From the NCBI RefSeq assembly GCF_003854895.1, contig NZ_CP033966.1, forward strand, positions 1,240,001 to 1,304,000: a stretch of 64,000 nt of DNA. The letters are read 5' to 3'. The notes beneath the pieces were generated by a model. That model searched no databases. It was not told where the DNA came from and saw only the letters and a program-made list of their open reading frames with translations. Below, in pieces: positions 41,105-49,744 of the stretch (position 1 is its first letter; each line of letters starts with the position of its first letter). Both the position numbers and the translations under genes were made by a program. Origin of the DNA: Pigmentiphaga sp. H8. GTDB taxonomy: Bacteria > Pseudomonadota > Gammaproteobacteria > Burkholderiales > Burkholderiaceae_B.

Positions 41105-42064
41105 TCATTCGGCCGTGATGTTCGCCGCCTTCACCACGTCCGCCCAGCGCTGGGCATCCTTGGCGACGAGCTTGCCGAATTCGGCCGGCGAGGCGGTGGC
41201 CGGCACCATGCCCTGCGCCTCGAACGCGGAAGCCGTGGCGGACGATTTCAGCGCCTGCGAGATTTCCTTGTTCATGCGGGCGATGATGTCGGGCGGCGTG
41301 CCCTTGGGCGCGAACACGCCGTACCACATGTCCACGTTGCCGCCCTTGATGCCCGCTTCCTCCAGGGTCGGTACGTCGGGGAGCTGGGCCAGGCGCTTCG
41401 CGCTGCCGGTGGCGATGGCCTTGAGCTTGCCGCCCTTGATCTGCGGCAGGGCCACGTGCACCGGCAGGAACATCGCATCTATGCGTCCGCCCAGGATGTC
41501 GGTGACGGCGCCCGCCGTGCCCTTGTAGGGCACGTGCATCATCTGGGCCCCGGTCTGTTGCAGGAACAGCGCCATCGACAGGTGGTGGGGCGTGCCCACG
41601 CCGGGGGTGGCATAGGTCAGCTTGCCGGGTTCGGCCTTGGCCGCGGCCACCAGTTCGGCCACGGTGGCGGGCTTGCGCGAGGTGGGCGACACCAGCAGCA
41701 GGGTGCCCCACGAGGTCAGCGCCACGGGGTCGAAGTCGGCCACCGGGTCGTAGGGCAGCGACTTGTACAGGCTGCGGTTCATGACCAGGGTGTTGACCTG
41801 CACCATGAAGGTATAGCCGTCGGGCGCGGCGCGGGCGGCGCGTTCGCTGCCGATGTTGCCGCTGGCGCCGGCCACGTTCTCGACCACGATGGGCTGGCCC
41901 AGGGTCTTGCCGAGCTGGGTGGAGAGCTGGCGGGCGACGAGGTCGATGCCGGTGGCGGGGGTGTAGGGGACGATGAAGGTGATGGGGCGGTCGGGCCAGG
42001 CGTAGGCGCTGGCGCACGAGCAGGCCAGGGCAAGGGCGCCCAGCGCGCGCAGGGGTCTAAGCAT
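41105..42064 (-). CDS. Bug-family tripartite tricarboxylate receptor
   Basis: The protein has 319 residues. The signal peptide is LRALGALALACSCASAYA with cleavage before WPDRP. The core has DRPITFIVPYTPATGIDLVA, VENVAGASGNIGSERAARAA and HVPYKGTAGAVTDILGGRI. An orphan receptor, it is divergent from a LysR gene that probably controls it through two palindromes in between. The ligand is unknown. Confidence 0.93.
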   Translation of the reverse strand: MLRPLRALGALALACSCASAYAWPDRPITFIVPYTPATGIDLVARQLSTQLGKTLGQPIVVENVAGASGNIGSERAARAAPDGYTFMVQVNTLVMNRSLYKSLPYDPVADFDPVALTSWGTLLLVSPTSRKPATVAELVAAAKAEPGKLTYATPGVGTPHHLSMALFLQQTGAQMMHVPYKGTAGAVTDILGGRIDAMFLPVHVALPQIKGGKLKAIATGSAKRLAQLPDVPTLEEAGIKGGNVDMWYGVFAPKGTPPDIIARMNKEISQALKSSATASAFEAQGMVPATASPAEFGKLVAKDAQRWADVVKAANITAE

Positions 42065-42102
42065 CTCGATGTCTCCTTATATGGTCTCCTGCCAGTATGC
42101 GG

Positions 42103-42117
42103 AAAGCGATATGCTTT
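42103..42117. promoter_or_regulatory. Candidate LysR site 1 (Bug/LysR interval)
   Basis: AAAGC-N5-GCTTT is a perfect 15-base interrupted palindrome, 38 bases before the Bug start and 92 bases before the LysR start at 42195. Confidence 0.5.
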
Positions 42118-42140
42118 GGAAAATGAATTTTTGTTCTCAT

Positions 42141-42160
42141 CCATATCCGGTGCGATATGG
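42141..42160. promoter_or_regulatory. Candidate regulatory palindrome 2 (Bug/LysR interval)
   Basis: CCATATC-N6-GATATGG is a perfect palindrome with 7-base arms, 34 bases before the LysR start at 42195. Together with the site at 42103 it argues that this stretch is regulatory rather than coding. Confidence 0.5.
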
Positions 42161-42194
42161 CTGGGATGCCCCCCTTCGTTCCCGGTTTCCGCCC

Positions 42195-43118
42195 ATGGAT
42201 TGGACCCATCGCTTGCGGCTGCGCAACCTCCAGATGTTGCTCAGCCTTGCCCAGACCCGCAACATCAGCCATTCGGCCGCCGCGCTCAACACCACGCAGC
42301 CCGCGCTGTCGAAGTGGCTGCGCGAGCTGGAGGACGACATCGGGCTGCCGCTGTTCGAGCGGCATGCGCGCGGGCTGCGGCCGACGTCCTATGGCGAGGC
42401 GCTGATCGCCCATGCCCGGCGCATCGAGGCTCAACTGGACCGTGCCCACAGCGACATGGAGGCCATGCGCGAAGGGGGTAGCGGTCAGGTGCTGATCGGC
42501 ACTTCGGGCGCGGCGGCGCCGGACACGGTTCCCCTGGCGATGCTGGCGCTGCTGCGGCGCATGCCGCAGGCCCGGATCCGGGTGGTGGAAAGCACGATGG
42601 ACCAGTTGATGGGGCAATTGGCACAGGGGGAACTGGACATCGTCGTGGGCCGCTCCGCCCCTGAACTGCACGATCCCGCCATCCGGTCCGAGGCGCTGTA
42701 CCTGGAGCCCATCCATTTCGTGGCGCGGCCGTTGCACCCGTTGTTCGAAGGCCGCGAGCCGACGTGGGACGCGGTGGTGGGTTATCGATGGATCCTGTGG
42801 CCTCGGGGCACGCCCATACGCAACGCGCTGGATGCGGCGCTGGCGGCGGCAGGGCGGAGCCTGCCGGTCGATTACGTGGAGTCGAATTCGGCGACGCTGA
42901 ACATCACGCTGCTGGCGCACAGCGACATGGTGGGAGTGGCTTCGCATCGGGCGGCGATGCGGCTGGTGACGATGAATGCGGTGCGGATCGTGCCGCTGCG
43001 CCTGTCGGGATTCGGGTCGGTGGAAATGTATTGGCGCAATGACGCGTTGCGGCCGGCGGGGGTGGAGACGGCGTTGGAATGCCTGAGGGAGGTCGTGCGA
43101 GGGCAGGGGGAGCCCTGA
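42195..43118 (+). CDS. LysR-family transcriptional regulator
   Basis: The protein has 307 residues. The helix-turn-helix is LRNLQMLLSLAQTRNISHSA with ALNTTQPALSKWLRELEDDI; the effector domain covers about 95-290. ATG 42195 is chosen over an in-frame ATG at 42069 because the extra 42 residues have no family similarity and two palindromes lie in that stretch. It is divergent from the Bug receptor gene, the usual LysR/Bug arrangement in Bordetella relatives. Confidence 0.93.
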   Translation: MDWTHRLRLRNLQMLLSLAQTRNISHSAAALNTTQPALSKWLRELEDDIGLPLFERHARGLRPTSYGEALIAHARRIEAQLDRAHSDMEAMREGGSGQVLIGTSGAAAPDTVPLAMLALLRRMPQARIRVVESTMDQLMGQLAQGELDIVVGRSAPELHDPAIRSEALYLEPIHFVARPLHPLFEGREPTWDAVVGYRWILWPRGTPIRNALDAALAAAGRSLPVDYVESNSATLNITLLAHSDMVGVASHRAAMRLVTMNAVRIVPLRLSGFGSVEMYWRNDALRPAGVETALECLREVVRGQGEP

Positions 43119-43193
43119 GTCCTTGAGACGGCGGCATCCGGAGCGTATCGGCCCCAGAATGCGGTGGATCCGGCTCCGCCGGTCCACCCGCAT

Positions 43194-43221
43194 CGCCCCC
43201 TGGGGGGCGCGCTTCAGCGCG
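43194..43221. repeat. Short relative of the C/G-run intergenic repeat
   Basis: CGCCCCC pairs with GGGGGCG across TG, followed by an overlapping CGCGC-TTCA-GCGCG hairpin. The arrangement (C-run, G-run, then CGC-rich stem) resembles the 81-bp element at 31038-31199. It overlaps the last codons and stop of the universal stress protein gene. Confidence 0.55.
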
Positions 43222-43702
43222 TAGGGGGGGGATTCTTCTTTTCTTTTTCTTCTTTGACGCGGTAGACCAGGACGGCGACGTGGGCCAGGGACAGCACCTT
43301 GGCGGTGACGCTGCCCAGCAGCAGGCGCGAGAGGCCGCTGCGGCCGTGGCTACCGATGAAGATCAGGTCGCAGCCGGTTTCGGCGGCGGCCTGGACGATG
43401 CCGTCGGCGACGTTGAAGTTCGAGACGGACAGGGCGGTGCTCTTGACGCCGGCGGTGTCGGCACGGCTGGTGACGGCGTCGAGGTACTTGGCGGCCTGTT
43501 CGGCCGAAGCTTTCTCGTAGGCGTCGTCGGTGATCGCGTAGGCGGCGGCCATGCCGTCGAAGCCGATGGTGGCGGCGAAGGGCTGGGTGACGTGCAGGGC
43601 CACGATTTCCGCGTTCACGGAGCGGGCGAAGCTGACGCCGGCGTTGGCGGCCTGGGCGGACAGCGGCGAGCCATCGGTGGGGATCAGGATTTTCTTGAAC
43701 AT
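43214..43702 (-). CDS. Universal stress protein (UspA family)
   Basis: The protein has 162 residues. The fold is recognisable from ILIPTDGSPLSAQAANAGVSFA at the start, and the ATP-binding signature GCDLIFIGSHGRSGLSRLLLGSVTAKVL near the end (G2xG9xGS type), so it should bind ATP. Its charged, proline-rich tail (KEEKEKKNPPPTR) is translated partly from a repeat element. ATG 43702 is preceded by AAGGAGAAAACG. The protein is induced by stress in related bacteria. Confidence 0.95.
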   Translation of the reverse strand: MFKKILIPTDGSPLSAQAANAGVSFARSVNAEIVALHVTQPFAATIGFDGMAAAYAITDDAYEKASAEQAAKYLDAVTSRADTAGVKSTALSVSNFNVADGIVQAAAETGCDLIFIGSHGRSGLSRLLLGSVTAKVLSLAHVAVLVYRVKEEKEKKNPPPTR

Positions 43703-43819
43703 GACGTTTTCTCCTTGAAGATCACGAAGATGACCGCTCGAACGCCGGTGCAATGGCGCGGGCGTTTTTTCGTTACCGCGCAGTACACCACATCTTGAGC
43801 GGCTATGTCTTGATCGGTA

Positions 43820-44491
43820 TCAAGCCAATACCTTGCGCAGGAAGCCCGAGATGTCTCCGAGTTCCGGCGCACAGACCGAGTGGGGCATGGGATAGGCATG
43901 CCATTCGACGTCGTAGCCTTCCTGGCGCAGCAGGTCGCGCGAGGCCGTGGCGCGCTCGAGCATGACGATGGGATCGGCCGTGCCGTGGCCCATGAAGATG
44001 GGCGTATGGGCGTTGGCGGGGCTGCGTTCCGCGGCGAAGGTGGCGGCCAGCGGCAGGTAGCCGGACAGGGCGACCAGGCCGGCGAGTTTCTCGCGCAGGC
44101 GCAGGCCGGTGTGCAGGGTCATCGCGCAGCCTTGCGAGAAGCCGGCCAGCACGATGTGCTCGGTGGCGATGCCGCGCTGGTTCTCGCGCGCGATCAGGTT
44201 CTCGACGTGGCGCTGCGAGGCACGGATGCCGGGATCGTCCTCGCGCCGGACGAGGTCGCTGACGATGATGTCGTACCAGGCGCGCATCGCCATGCCGCCG
44301 TTGATGGTCACCGGCTGCACGGTGGCGTGCGGGAAGACGAAGCGCACCGGCGGCAGGCCGCGCAGGTCCAGTTCGGGGACGATGGGTTCGAAGTCGTGGC
44401 CGTCGGCGCCCAGGCCGTGCAGCCAGATCACGGCGCGGGTGGGGTTCGGGCCGGTTTCGGCCTGGACGCATTCGAGCAGGGTATCTGTCAT
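43820..44491 (-). CDS. Carboxylesterase/phospholipase family alpha/beta hydrolase
   Basis: The protein has 223 residues. The oxyanion region is AVIWLHGLGADGHDFEPI. The nucleophile elbow is LAGFSQGCAMTLHTGL with the catalytic serine. The aspartate lies in FMGHGTADPIV and the histidine in WHAYPMPHSVCAPE. This matches the bacterial carboxylesterase II (EstB-type) and acyl-protein-thioesterase-like family, which hydrolyses short esters in the cytoplasm. It is followed by mogA upstream on the same strand, 28 bases away. Confidence 0.93.
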   Translation of the reverse strand: MTDTLLECVQAETGPNPTRAVIWLHGLGADGHDFEPIVPELDLRGLPPVRFVFPHATVQPVTINGGMAMRAWYDIIVSDLVRREDDPGIRASQRHVENLIARENQRGIATEHIVLAGFSQGCAMTLHTGLRLREKLAGLVALSGYLPLAATFAAERSPANAHTPIFMGHGTADPIVMLERATASRDLLRQEGYDVEWHAYPMPHSVCAPELGDISGFLRKVLA

Positions 44492-44518
44492 GGCGTTCTC
44501 GATGAGAGGGGCCGGCGC

Positions 44519-45163
44519 TCAGGGCGCGGGGCGGATCGCCGTCTTGGGGCGGAACGCCTTGCACACGGTTTCGTCGGTTTCGACGTAAGGGCCTTCGATG
44601 AGCTGGATGCAATAGGGCACGGCGGCGAAGATGCCGGGCACCACCAGCTTGCCGTCGGCCTCGCGCAGTCCTTCCAGGGTCTCGCGTATGGCCTTGGGCT
44701 GTCCGGGCAGGTTGATGATGAGGGCGGCGCCGTCCGCCGCCGACGTGCCGCGTTCACGGATGACGGCGACCTGGCGCGACAGGATGGCGGTGGGCACGAA
44801 GCGCAGCGAGATCTGGCGCATCTGTTCGCCGAAGCCGGGCATCTCTTTCGTGGCCACCGCCAGGGTGGCCTCGGGCGTGACATCGCGCCGCGCCGGGCCG
44901 GTGCCGCCGGTGGTCAGGATCAGGTCGCAGCCGAGTTCGTCGCACAGTTCCGCCAGGGTGGCGGAGATGGCCGGCGCGTCGTCGGCGACCAGCCGCTCGA
45001 CGTAGCGCACCGGCGTGCGCAGGGCGCCGTCCAGCCAGGTCTTGAGCGAGGGGATGCCTTCGTCGGCATAGACTCCGCTGGAGGCGCGGTCGCTGATGGA
45101 CACCAGGCCGCACAGCAGTTCGTCGGGATGGTTGCGCACGAGGCGCTTGGCGGAAGTGGTCAT
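44519..45163 (-). CDS. mogA: Molybdopterin adenylyltransferase
   Basis: The protein has 214 residues. The MogA/MoaB fold is seen in CGLVSISDRASSGVYADEGI, LILTTGGTGPARRDVTPEA and ALIINLPGQPKAIRETL. The TTGGTG(P)xxRDxTPEA motif binds molybdopterin for adenylation before molybdenum insertion. ATG 45163 starts the family domain and lies 14 bases after darP. moaC lies elsewhere in this window (55311), so the cofactor genes are dispersed. Confidence 0.95.
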   Translation of the reverse strand: MTTSAKRLVRNHPDELLCGLVSISDRASSGVYADEGIPSLKTWLDGALRTPVRYVERLVADDAPAISATLAELCDELGCDLILTTGGTGPARRDVTPEATLAVATKEMPGFGEQMRQISLRFVPTAILSRQVAVIRERGTSAADGAALIINLPGQPKAIRETLEGLREADGKLVVPGIFAAVPYCIQLIEGPYVETDETVCKAFRPKTAIRPAP

Positions 45164-45176
45164 GGCGGCGGTGGGA

Positions 45177-45788
45177 TCAGTGTTCGTCTTCGTCGTCGGC
45201 CGGGGGCGGCGACCCGGCATCGGGAGCGGCCTGCAGCCGCTTGATTTCCTGGAACAGCGCGCGATAGTGCTTGCGCTGCGGCTCGCGCCCGGGCAGCAGG
45301 GCGGCGTTGGCGGCCTGTTCCTTGCGCGCACCGCGTATCAGCGCCCGCAGGGGCTGGGCCTGGGCGTGGGGGTACAAATCCATGAAGCCCGTGAAATGTT
45401 CGTCGCTGGCCAGGAGGCGGTCGCGCCACAGTTCGAGCTGGTGGAAGGCGGCGATCTGTTCCATGGATTCGCCATCCCACTCGGCCAGCATGGCCTGGAT
45501 GGGTTCGACGTGCGCCTCGCGCATCAGCTTGCCGACGTACTGCAATTGCCGCCGCTTGCCCTCGTGGGCGGTGATGCGCTGGGCCTCGCGTATCGCGTCG
45601 TACAGGCGTTCGGCCAGGGGCAGTTGCCGCAGCTTGGCATCGGGCAGCCCGACCAGGCGTTCCCCCAGGTCCTGCAGGGCGGCCATCTGCCGCTTGAGCT
45701 GCGACTTGCTGGGGGACTGGTATTCGCCGTCCGGATCGGCTTCTTGCACCGGGACCAGGGGCGATGGACTACGTTTGGAGCGGGACAT
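45177..45788 (-). CDS. darP: Ribosome-associated protein DarP/YjgA (DUF615)
   Basis: The protein has 203 residues. Family marks are SKSQLKRQMAALQDLGERLV, LPDAKLRQLPLAERLYDAIR, QLQYVGKLMRE and LELWRDRLLASDEH. The E. coli homologue YjgA (DarP) binds late 50S assembly intermediates. Start ATG 45788 gives MSRSKRSPSP, a typical basic head. The pmbA gene is divergent 115 bases away, a neighbourhood conserved in many proteobacteria (yjgA-pmbA). Confidence 0.95.
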   Translation of the reverse strand: MSRSKRSPSPLVPVQEADPDGEYQSPSKSQLKRQMAALQDLGERLVGLPDAKLRQLPLAERLYDAIREAQRITAHEGKRRQLQYVGKLMREAHVEPIQAMLAEWDGESMEQIAAFHQLELWRDRLLASDEHFTGFMDLYPHAQAQPLRALIRGARKEQAANAALLPGREPQRKHYRALFQEIKRLQAAPDAGSPPPADDEDEH

Positions 45789-45903
45789 GGAAAATGGCGT
45801 GCTTCGACGGTAAGAAGGCTGACACCAGCTATCATAAAGCCTTGCCTTCCTGCCCGGGCCGCCCGCCCGCGTGTCCGGGCCGCCTCCTTCCCGAAGAAAC
45901 TCC

Positions 45904-47295
45904 ATGGCCACTTCCCCGTCCCGCAAGAAAACGACCGCCGCGCCCACCCGTCCCGCGCTCGATACCGACCCCGCCGCGTTCCGCCAGTTGATCGAACGGG
46001 TGCTGGACGAGTCCAGGCGCGCCGGCGCCACCGACGCCGCGGCCGAGGTGTCCGAAAGCCAGGGGGTGGCCGTGTCGGTGCGCCGGGGCTCGCTGGAGAC
46101 GGTCGAACAGACGCGCGACCGGTCGCTGGACATCACCGTGTACGTGGGGCAGCGCCGGGGCTCGGCCTCGACCTCGGATTTCTCGGACCAGGCGGTACGC
46201 GATACCGTCCAGGCCGCGTACCACATCGCCAGCCATACCGCCGAGGATCCGGCCGCGGGCCTGCCCGACGCCGACCTGCTGGCCACCGAATTCCCCGACC
46301 TGGATCTCTACCACCCGTGGAACCTGCCGGCCGAGGCGGCGGCCGAACTGGCGCTGCAGGCCGAGCGCGCGGCCCTTTCCACCGACAAGCGCATCACCAA
46401 CTCCGACGGCGCGTCGGTGTCCTCGTACGAAGGCCACTTCGTCATGGGGAACACCCGGGGCTTCCTGAACGGCTACCCGTATTCGCGGCATTCGCTGTCG
46501 GTATCGCCCATCGCCGGGCGGGGCGGCAACATGCAGCGCGACGACTGGTACACCAGCGACCGCGACTGGGCGCGGCTGGCCGATCCCGCCAGCGTCGGCC
46601 GCTATGCGGCCGAACGCGCGCTGTCGCGGCTGTCCGCGCGCCGCATCCCCACCGGCAGGTATCCGGTGCTGTTCGAGGCGCCCCTGGCCTGCGGCCTGCT
46701 GGGCTCGCTCACCCAGGCCCTGAGCGGCGGGGCGCTGTACCGCAAGTCCAGCTTCCTGGTCGACAGCCTGGGCCGGCAGGTCTTCCCCGGGCACATCGAC
46801 GTGCTGGAAGACCCCGCCATCAAGGGCGCCCAGGGCAGCGGCGCGTTCGACGACGAAGGCGTGCGCACGCAGGCGCGCAAGGTCGTCGACGGCGGCGTGG
46901 TCCAGGGCTATTTCCTGTCCAGCTACACGGCCCGCAAGCTCGGCATGGTCACGACCGGCAATGCCGGCGGTTCGCACAACCTGGTGCTGGCGTCGCGCAA
47001 GACGCGGCGCGGCGACGATTTCCGCGCCATGCTGCGCAAGCTGGGCACCGGCCTCCTGGTGACCGAGCTGATCGGGCAGGGCATCAACTACGTGACCGGC
47101 GACTATTCTCGCGGCGCGTTCGGCTACTGGGTCGAGAACGGCGAGATCCAGCATGCCGTGCAGGAGATCACCATCGCCGGCAACCTGAAGGACATGTTCG
47201 GCGGCATCGCCGCGGTGGGGGCGGACACGCTCACGCGCGGCACCAAGACGACCGGGTCCATCCTGTTGCCGGAAATGTCGATCGCCGGACGCTGA
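45904..47295 (+). CDS. pmbA: Metalloprotease-like protein PmbA/TldE
   Basis: The protein has 463 residues. The N-terminal half has AAEVSESQGVAVSVRRGSLE; the C-terminal half has GMVTTGNAGGSHNLVL, GLLVTELIGQGINYVTGDYS and EITIAGNLKDMFGGIAAVG. PmbA (TldE) pairs with TldD in a protease that processes modified peptides and antitoxins; TldE itself lacks the metal-binding HExxxH of TldD, and none is seen here. ATG 45904 is preceded by CCCGAAGAAACTCC. Confidence 0.96.
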   Translation: MATSPSRKKTTAAPTRPALDTDPAAFRQLIERVLDESRRAGATDAAAEVSESQGVAVSVRRGSLETVEQTRDRSLDITVYVGQRRGSASTSDFSDQAVRDTVQAAYHIASHTAEDPAAGLPDADLLATEFPDLDLYHPWNLPAEAAAELALQAERAALSTDKRITNSDGASVSSYEGHFVMGNTRGFLNGYPYSRHSLSVSPIAGRGGNMQRDDWYTSDRDWARLADPASVGRYAAERALSRLSARRIPTGRYPVLFEAPLACGLLGSLTQALSGGALYRKSSFLVDSLGRQVFPGHIDVLEDPAIKGAQGSGAFDDEGVRTQARKVVDGGVVQGYFLSSYTARKLGMVTTGNAGGSHNLVLASRKTRRGDDFRAMLRKLGTGLLVTELIGQGINYVTGDYSRGAFGYWVENGEIQHAVQEITIAGNLKDMFGGIAAVGADTLTRGTKTTGSILLPEMSIAGR

Positions 47296-47356
47296 GGGTC
47301 TTGCCGCCGGAGCGGGGCCGTCCGGCGTTTCGTGCGCCAGTCATCGGGGAAAGCCT

Positions 47357-48661
47357 ATGAACGCAAAGCCTTTGCATCGCATCGTCATCGCCGGCGGCGG
47401 CGCGGGCGGACTCGAACTGGCCGTGCGCCTGGGGCGGCGCCACGGCCCCGAGCACGTCACGATGGTCGACGCCACGCCCTTCCACATCTGGAAGCCCTCG
47501 CTGCACGAGGTCGCCGCGGGCACCGTGGACATCCACCGCGACGGGCTTTCCTACGCGATGCTCGCGCACGACAACGGCTTTCGCTTCGTGCTGGGAGAAA
47601 TCCGCGGCGTCGACCGCCAGGCGCGCGACGTACAGGTGGCGGCCCTGCGCGATGCCGACGGCACCGTCATCCTGCCCGAACGGAACGTTCCCTACGACAC
47701 GCTGGTGCTGGCCGTGGGCAGCCTGGGCAATTTCTTCAACACGCCGGGCGCCGACCAGCATGCGATCTCGCTGGACACCACGGACGCCGCCGAGCGCTTT
47801 CGGCTCGCGCTGCTCAAGGCCATGGCGCGCGCCTCGGTCGGCATCGACGAGGCCACGCCGGGCATCGTCAACGTGGTGATCGTGGGCGGCGGCGCCACGG
47901 GCGTGGAGCTGGCCGCCGAACTGCACGAGGCGGGCAACACGATTTCGGCCTACGGGCTGCCCGGCATGACGCGGCAGAACCTGCGCATCACGCTGATCGA
48001 GGGCGGGCCGCGCATACTCGGGCCGCTGCCCGAGCGCGTCGCCAAGGCGGCCGAGGAACTGCTGGTGGAACGGGGCGTGACGGTGGTGGCCGACTGCCGC
48101 GTGTCCGAGGTCACGCCGCATACCGTGGTGGCCCAGGACAAGGTGTTCGACGCCGACCTGTGCGTCTGGGCGGCGGGCATCAAGGCGCCGTCGCTGCTGT
48201 CCCGGCTGGGGCTGCCGCTGAATCCGATGCAGCAGGTCCAGGTGGACGAGACGCTGCGCACCCAGGATCCCGACATCTACGCCCTGGGCGATTGCGCCGC
48301 GGCGCCGTGGCGCGAGACCGGCAAGACCGTGCCCGCGCGCGCCCAGGCCGCGCACCAGCAGGCCTCGTATCTGCTGCCGCTGCTGTCCGCCCGCATACGC
48401 GGGGAGTCGGCGTTCGCGGCGCCGTTCCGCTTCCGCGATTTCGGCTCGCTGGTGTCCATCGGCCATGCCGAGGGCGTGGGCAGCCTGATGGGCAATCTTT
48501 CCGGCCGCAAGCTGCTGGTGGAGGGCTGGATCGCCCGCATGATGTACGCCGGCACGCACTGGTCGCACTATGCCGCGGTACTGGGCTGGTGGGGCGCCAG
48601 CGTGCGCTCGCTGAGCCGCTTCCTGAGCCGTCGTTCGCAGCCCCGCGTCAAGTTGCACTAG
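47357..48661 (+). CDS. Type II NADH dehydrogenase (NAD(P)/FAD-dependent oxidoreductase)
   Basis: The protein has 434 residues. The FAD site is IVIAGGGAGGLELAVRLGRR and the NADH site is NVVIVGGGATGVELAAELHE. The second FAD motif is DIYALGDCAAAPW. The C-terminal region (GWIARMMYAGTHWSHYAAVLGW) is an amphipathic membrane-contact segment typical of NDH-2. It oxidises NADH and reduces quinone without proton pumping. ATG 47357 follows GGGGAAAGCCT. Confidence 0.93.
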   Translation: MNAKPLHRIVIAGGGAGGLELAVRLGRRHGPEHVTMVDATPFHIWKPSLHEVAAGTVDIHRDGLSYAMLAHDNGFRFVLGEIRGVDRQARDVQVAALRDADGTVILPERNVPYDTLVLAVGSLGNFFNTPGADQHAISLDTTDAAERFRLALLKAMARASVGIDEATPGIVNVVIVGGGATGVELAAELHEAGNTISAYGLPGMTRQNLRITLIEGGPRILGPLPERVAKAAEELLVERGVTVVADCRVSEVTPHTVVAQDKVFDADLCVWAAGIKAPSLLSRLGLPLNPMQQVQVDETLRTQDPDIYALGDCAAAPWRETGKTVPARAQAAHQQASYLLPLLSARIRGESAFAAPFRFRDFGSLVSIGHAEGVGSLMGNLSGRKLLVEGWIARMMYAGTHWSHYAAVLGWWGASVRSLSRFLSRRSQPRVKLH

Positions 48662-48724
48662 TCCCCGCCATTCGCTTTCCAGCCCAGGGTTTATCCCTGT
48701 CCCGGGTTCCATTGACAGTCAAAA

Positions 48725-48747
48725 TTTGCATGATAAAGTCATGCAAA
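48725..48747. promoter_or_regulatory. Perfect operator-like palindrome before the ABC/deaminase operon
   Basis: TTTGCATGA-N5-TCATGCAAA is a perfect inverted repeat with 9-base arms, 32 bases before the first gene (48779). The size and spacing fit a MarR dimer site, and the operon ends with a MarR gene at 53663. Confidence 0.7.
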
Positions 48748-48778
48748 TAGTCATGATCCACACAGCGGCTGGAGCGAC

Positions 48779-49693
48779 ATGAAACTCAGAATCGATGCCC
48801 ATCCCGACCCCATGATGGGGCTGGTTCCCCTGTTCACCGCCATCGACGCCGGCCTGTTCGCCAAGCGCGGCATCGAACCCGTTTTCGTCCAGCGGTCGGC
48901 GGTGCAGGCCATCGAGGACATGCGCGCCGACCGCATGGACCTGACCTTCTCCGGCCCCACGCTCACCATCATGGCGCGCGAGCGGTTCGACCTGCCGTCC
49001 CGCTTCGTCTCGGCGGCCGCGCTGCGCGGCACCTACGCCGGCCGCAGCGCCGACTTCATGAATCTCATTGCCCGCCATGACGTGGCCATCGAGCGGCCGT
49101 CGGATTTCGAGGGCAAGCGCCTGGGCGCCTTCGCGCTGGACGGGGGCATCACGCATTCGGCGCCGCTGCACCTGTTCAACCAGCATGGCGTCGACGTCTC
49201 GCGCGTGCAGTGGGTGCCGATGCCCTTTCACAAGATGCCCGATGCGCTGGCCGCGGGCGAGATCGACGTCGCCATCTGCGTCGAGCCGCTGGTCACCCTG
49301 ATGCTGCGGCGCGGCCTGGGCCGCGCGGTGGACGAGGTGCTGGGCGAGGGTTCGCTGGCGATGGCCAGCACGGGCAACCCGTCGCTGGTGTCGAACTGGT
49401 GGACCACGCAGGCGGCCTACGCGCGTGAACCGGAACTGTTCGCCGCCACGGCCGACGCGCTGGCCGAGGCCGTGGGCGTCGTATACGCCGATCCGTCGGC
49501 CGCGCTCGACGCGATGGCCCGGCATACAGGACAGGACTCCGCGCTGCTGCGCGAGATCGGGTTCAAGACCACGCTCTTCCATCCCTTCGGCATGGACGAT
49601 CCCGAGGTCAAGGCCATGTACCGCGGTTGGGTGACCGTGCTGCGCGGTGCCGGCCTGCTCGACCACGACATCGACGTGGAGCAGTTCTTCTGA
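48779..49693 (+). CDS. NMT1/SsuA-type binding protein without a signal peptide
   Basis: The protein has 304 residues. It has the NMT1/THI5-like fold: PMMGLVPLFTAIDAGLFAKRGIEP near the start, ADRMDLTFSGPTLTIMA, and LGAFALDGGITHSAPLHLFN. Unlike most ABC binding proteins it starts at once with the domain (MKLRIDAHPDP) and has no hydrophobic leader. No upstream start restores one, and GGAGCG sits correctly before ATG 48779. It should therefore be cytoplasmic: a ligand sensor, an enzyme of Thi5-like type (though no CCCFC motif), or a decayed receptor. It is first in an operon with a normal exported receptor. Confidence 0.8.
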   Translation: MKLRIDAHPDPMMGLVPLFTAIDAGLFAKRGIEPVFVQRSAVQAIEDMRADRMDLTFSGPTLTIMARERFDLPSRFVSAAALRGTYAGRSADFMNLIARHDVAIERPSDFEGKRLGAFALDGGITHSAPLHLFNQHGVDVSRVQWVPMPFHKMPDALAAGEIDVAICVEPLVTLMLRRGLGRAVDEVLGEGSLAMASTGNPSLVSNWWTTQAAYAREPELFAATADALAEAVGVVYADPSAALDAMARHTGQDSALLREIGFKTTLFHPFGMDDPEVKAMYRGWVTVLRGAGLLDHDIDVEQFF

Positions 49694-49744
49694 TTTTCGG
49701 AGCCGCCGCGCGCGGACGGGTTTTTTCACTGTCGGGAGATCGTC

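Noticed and set aside
45096..47360. A 754-codon plus-strand frame over darP and pmbA
   Set aside because: Antisense to darP and out of frame with pmbA; protein-like features are absent.
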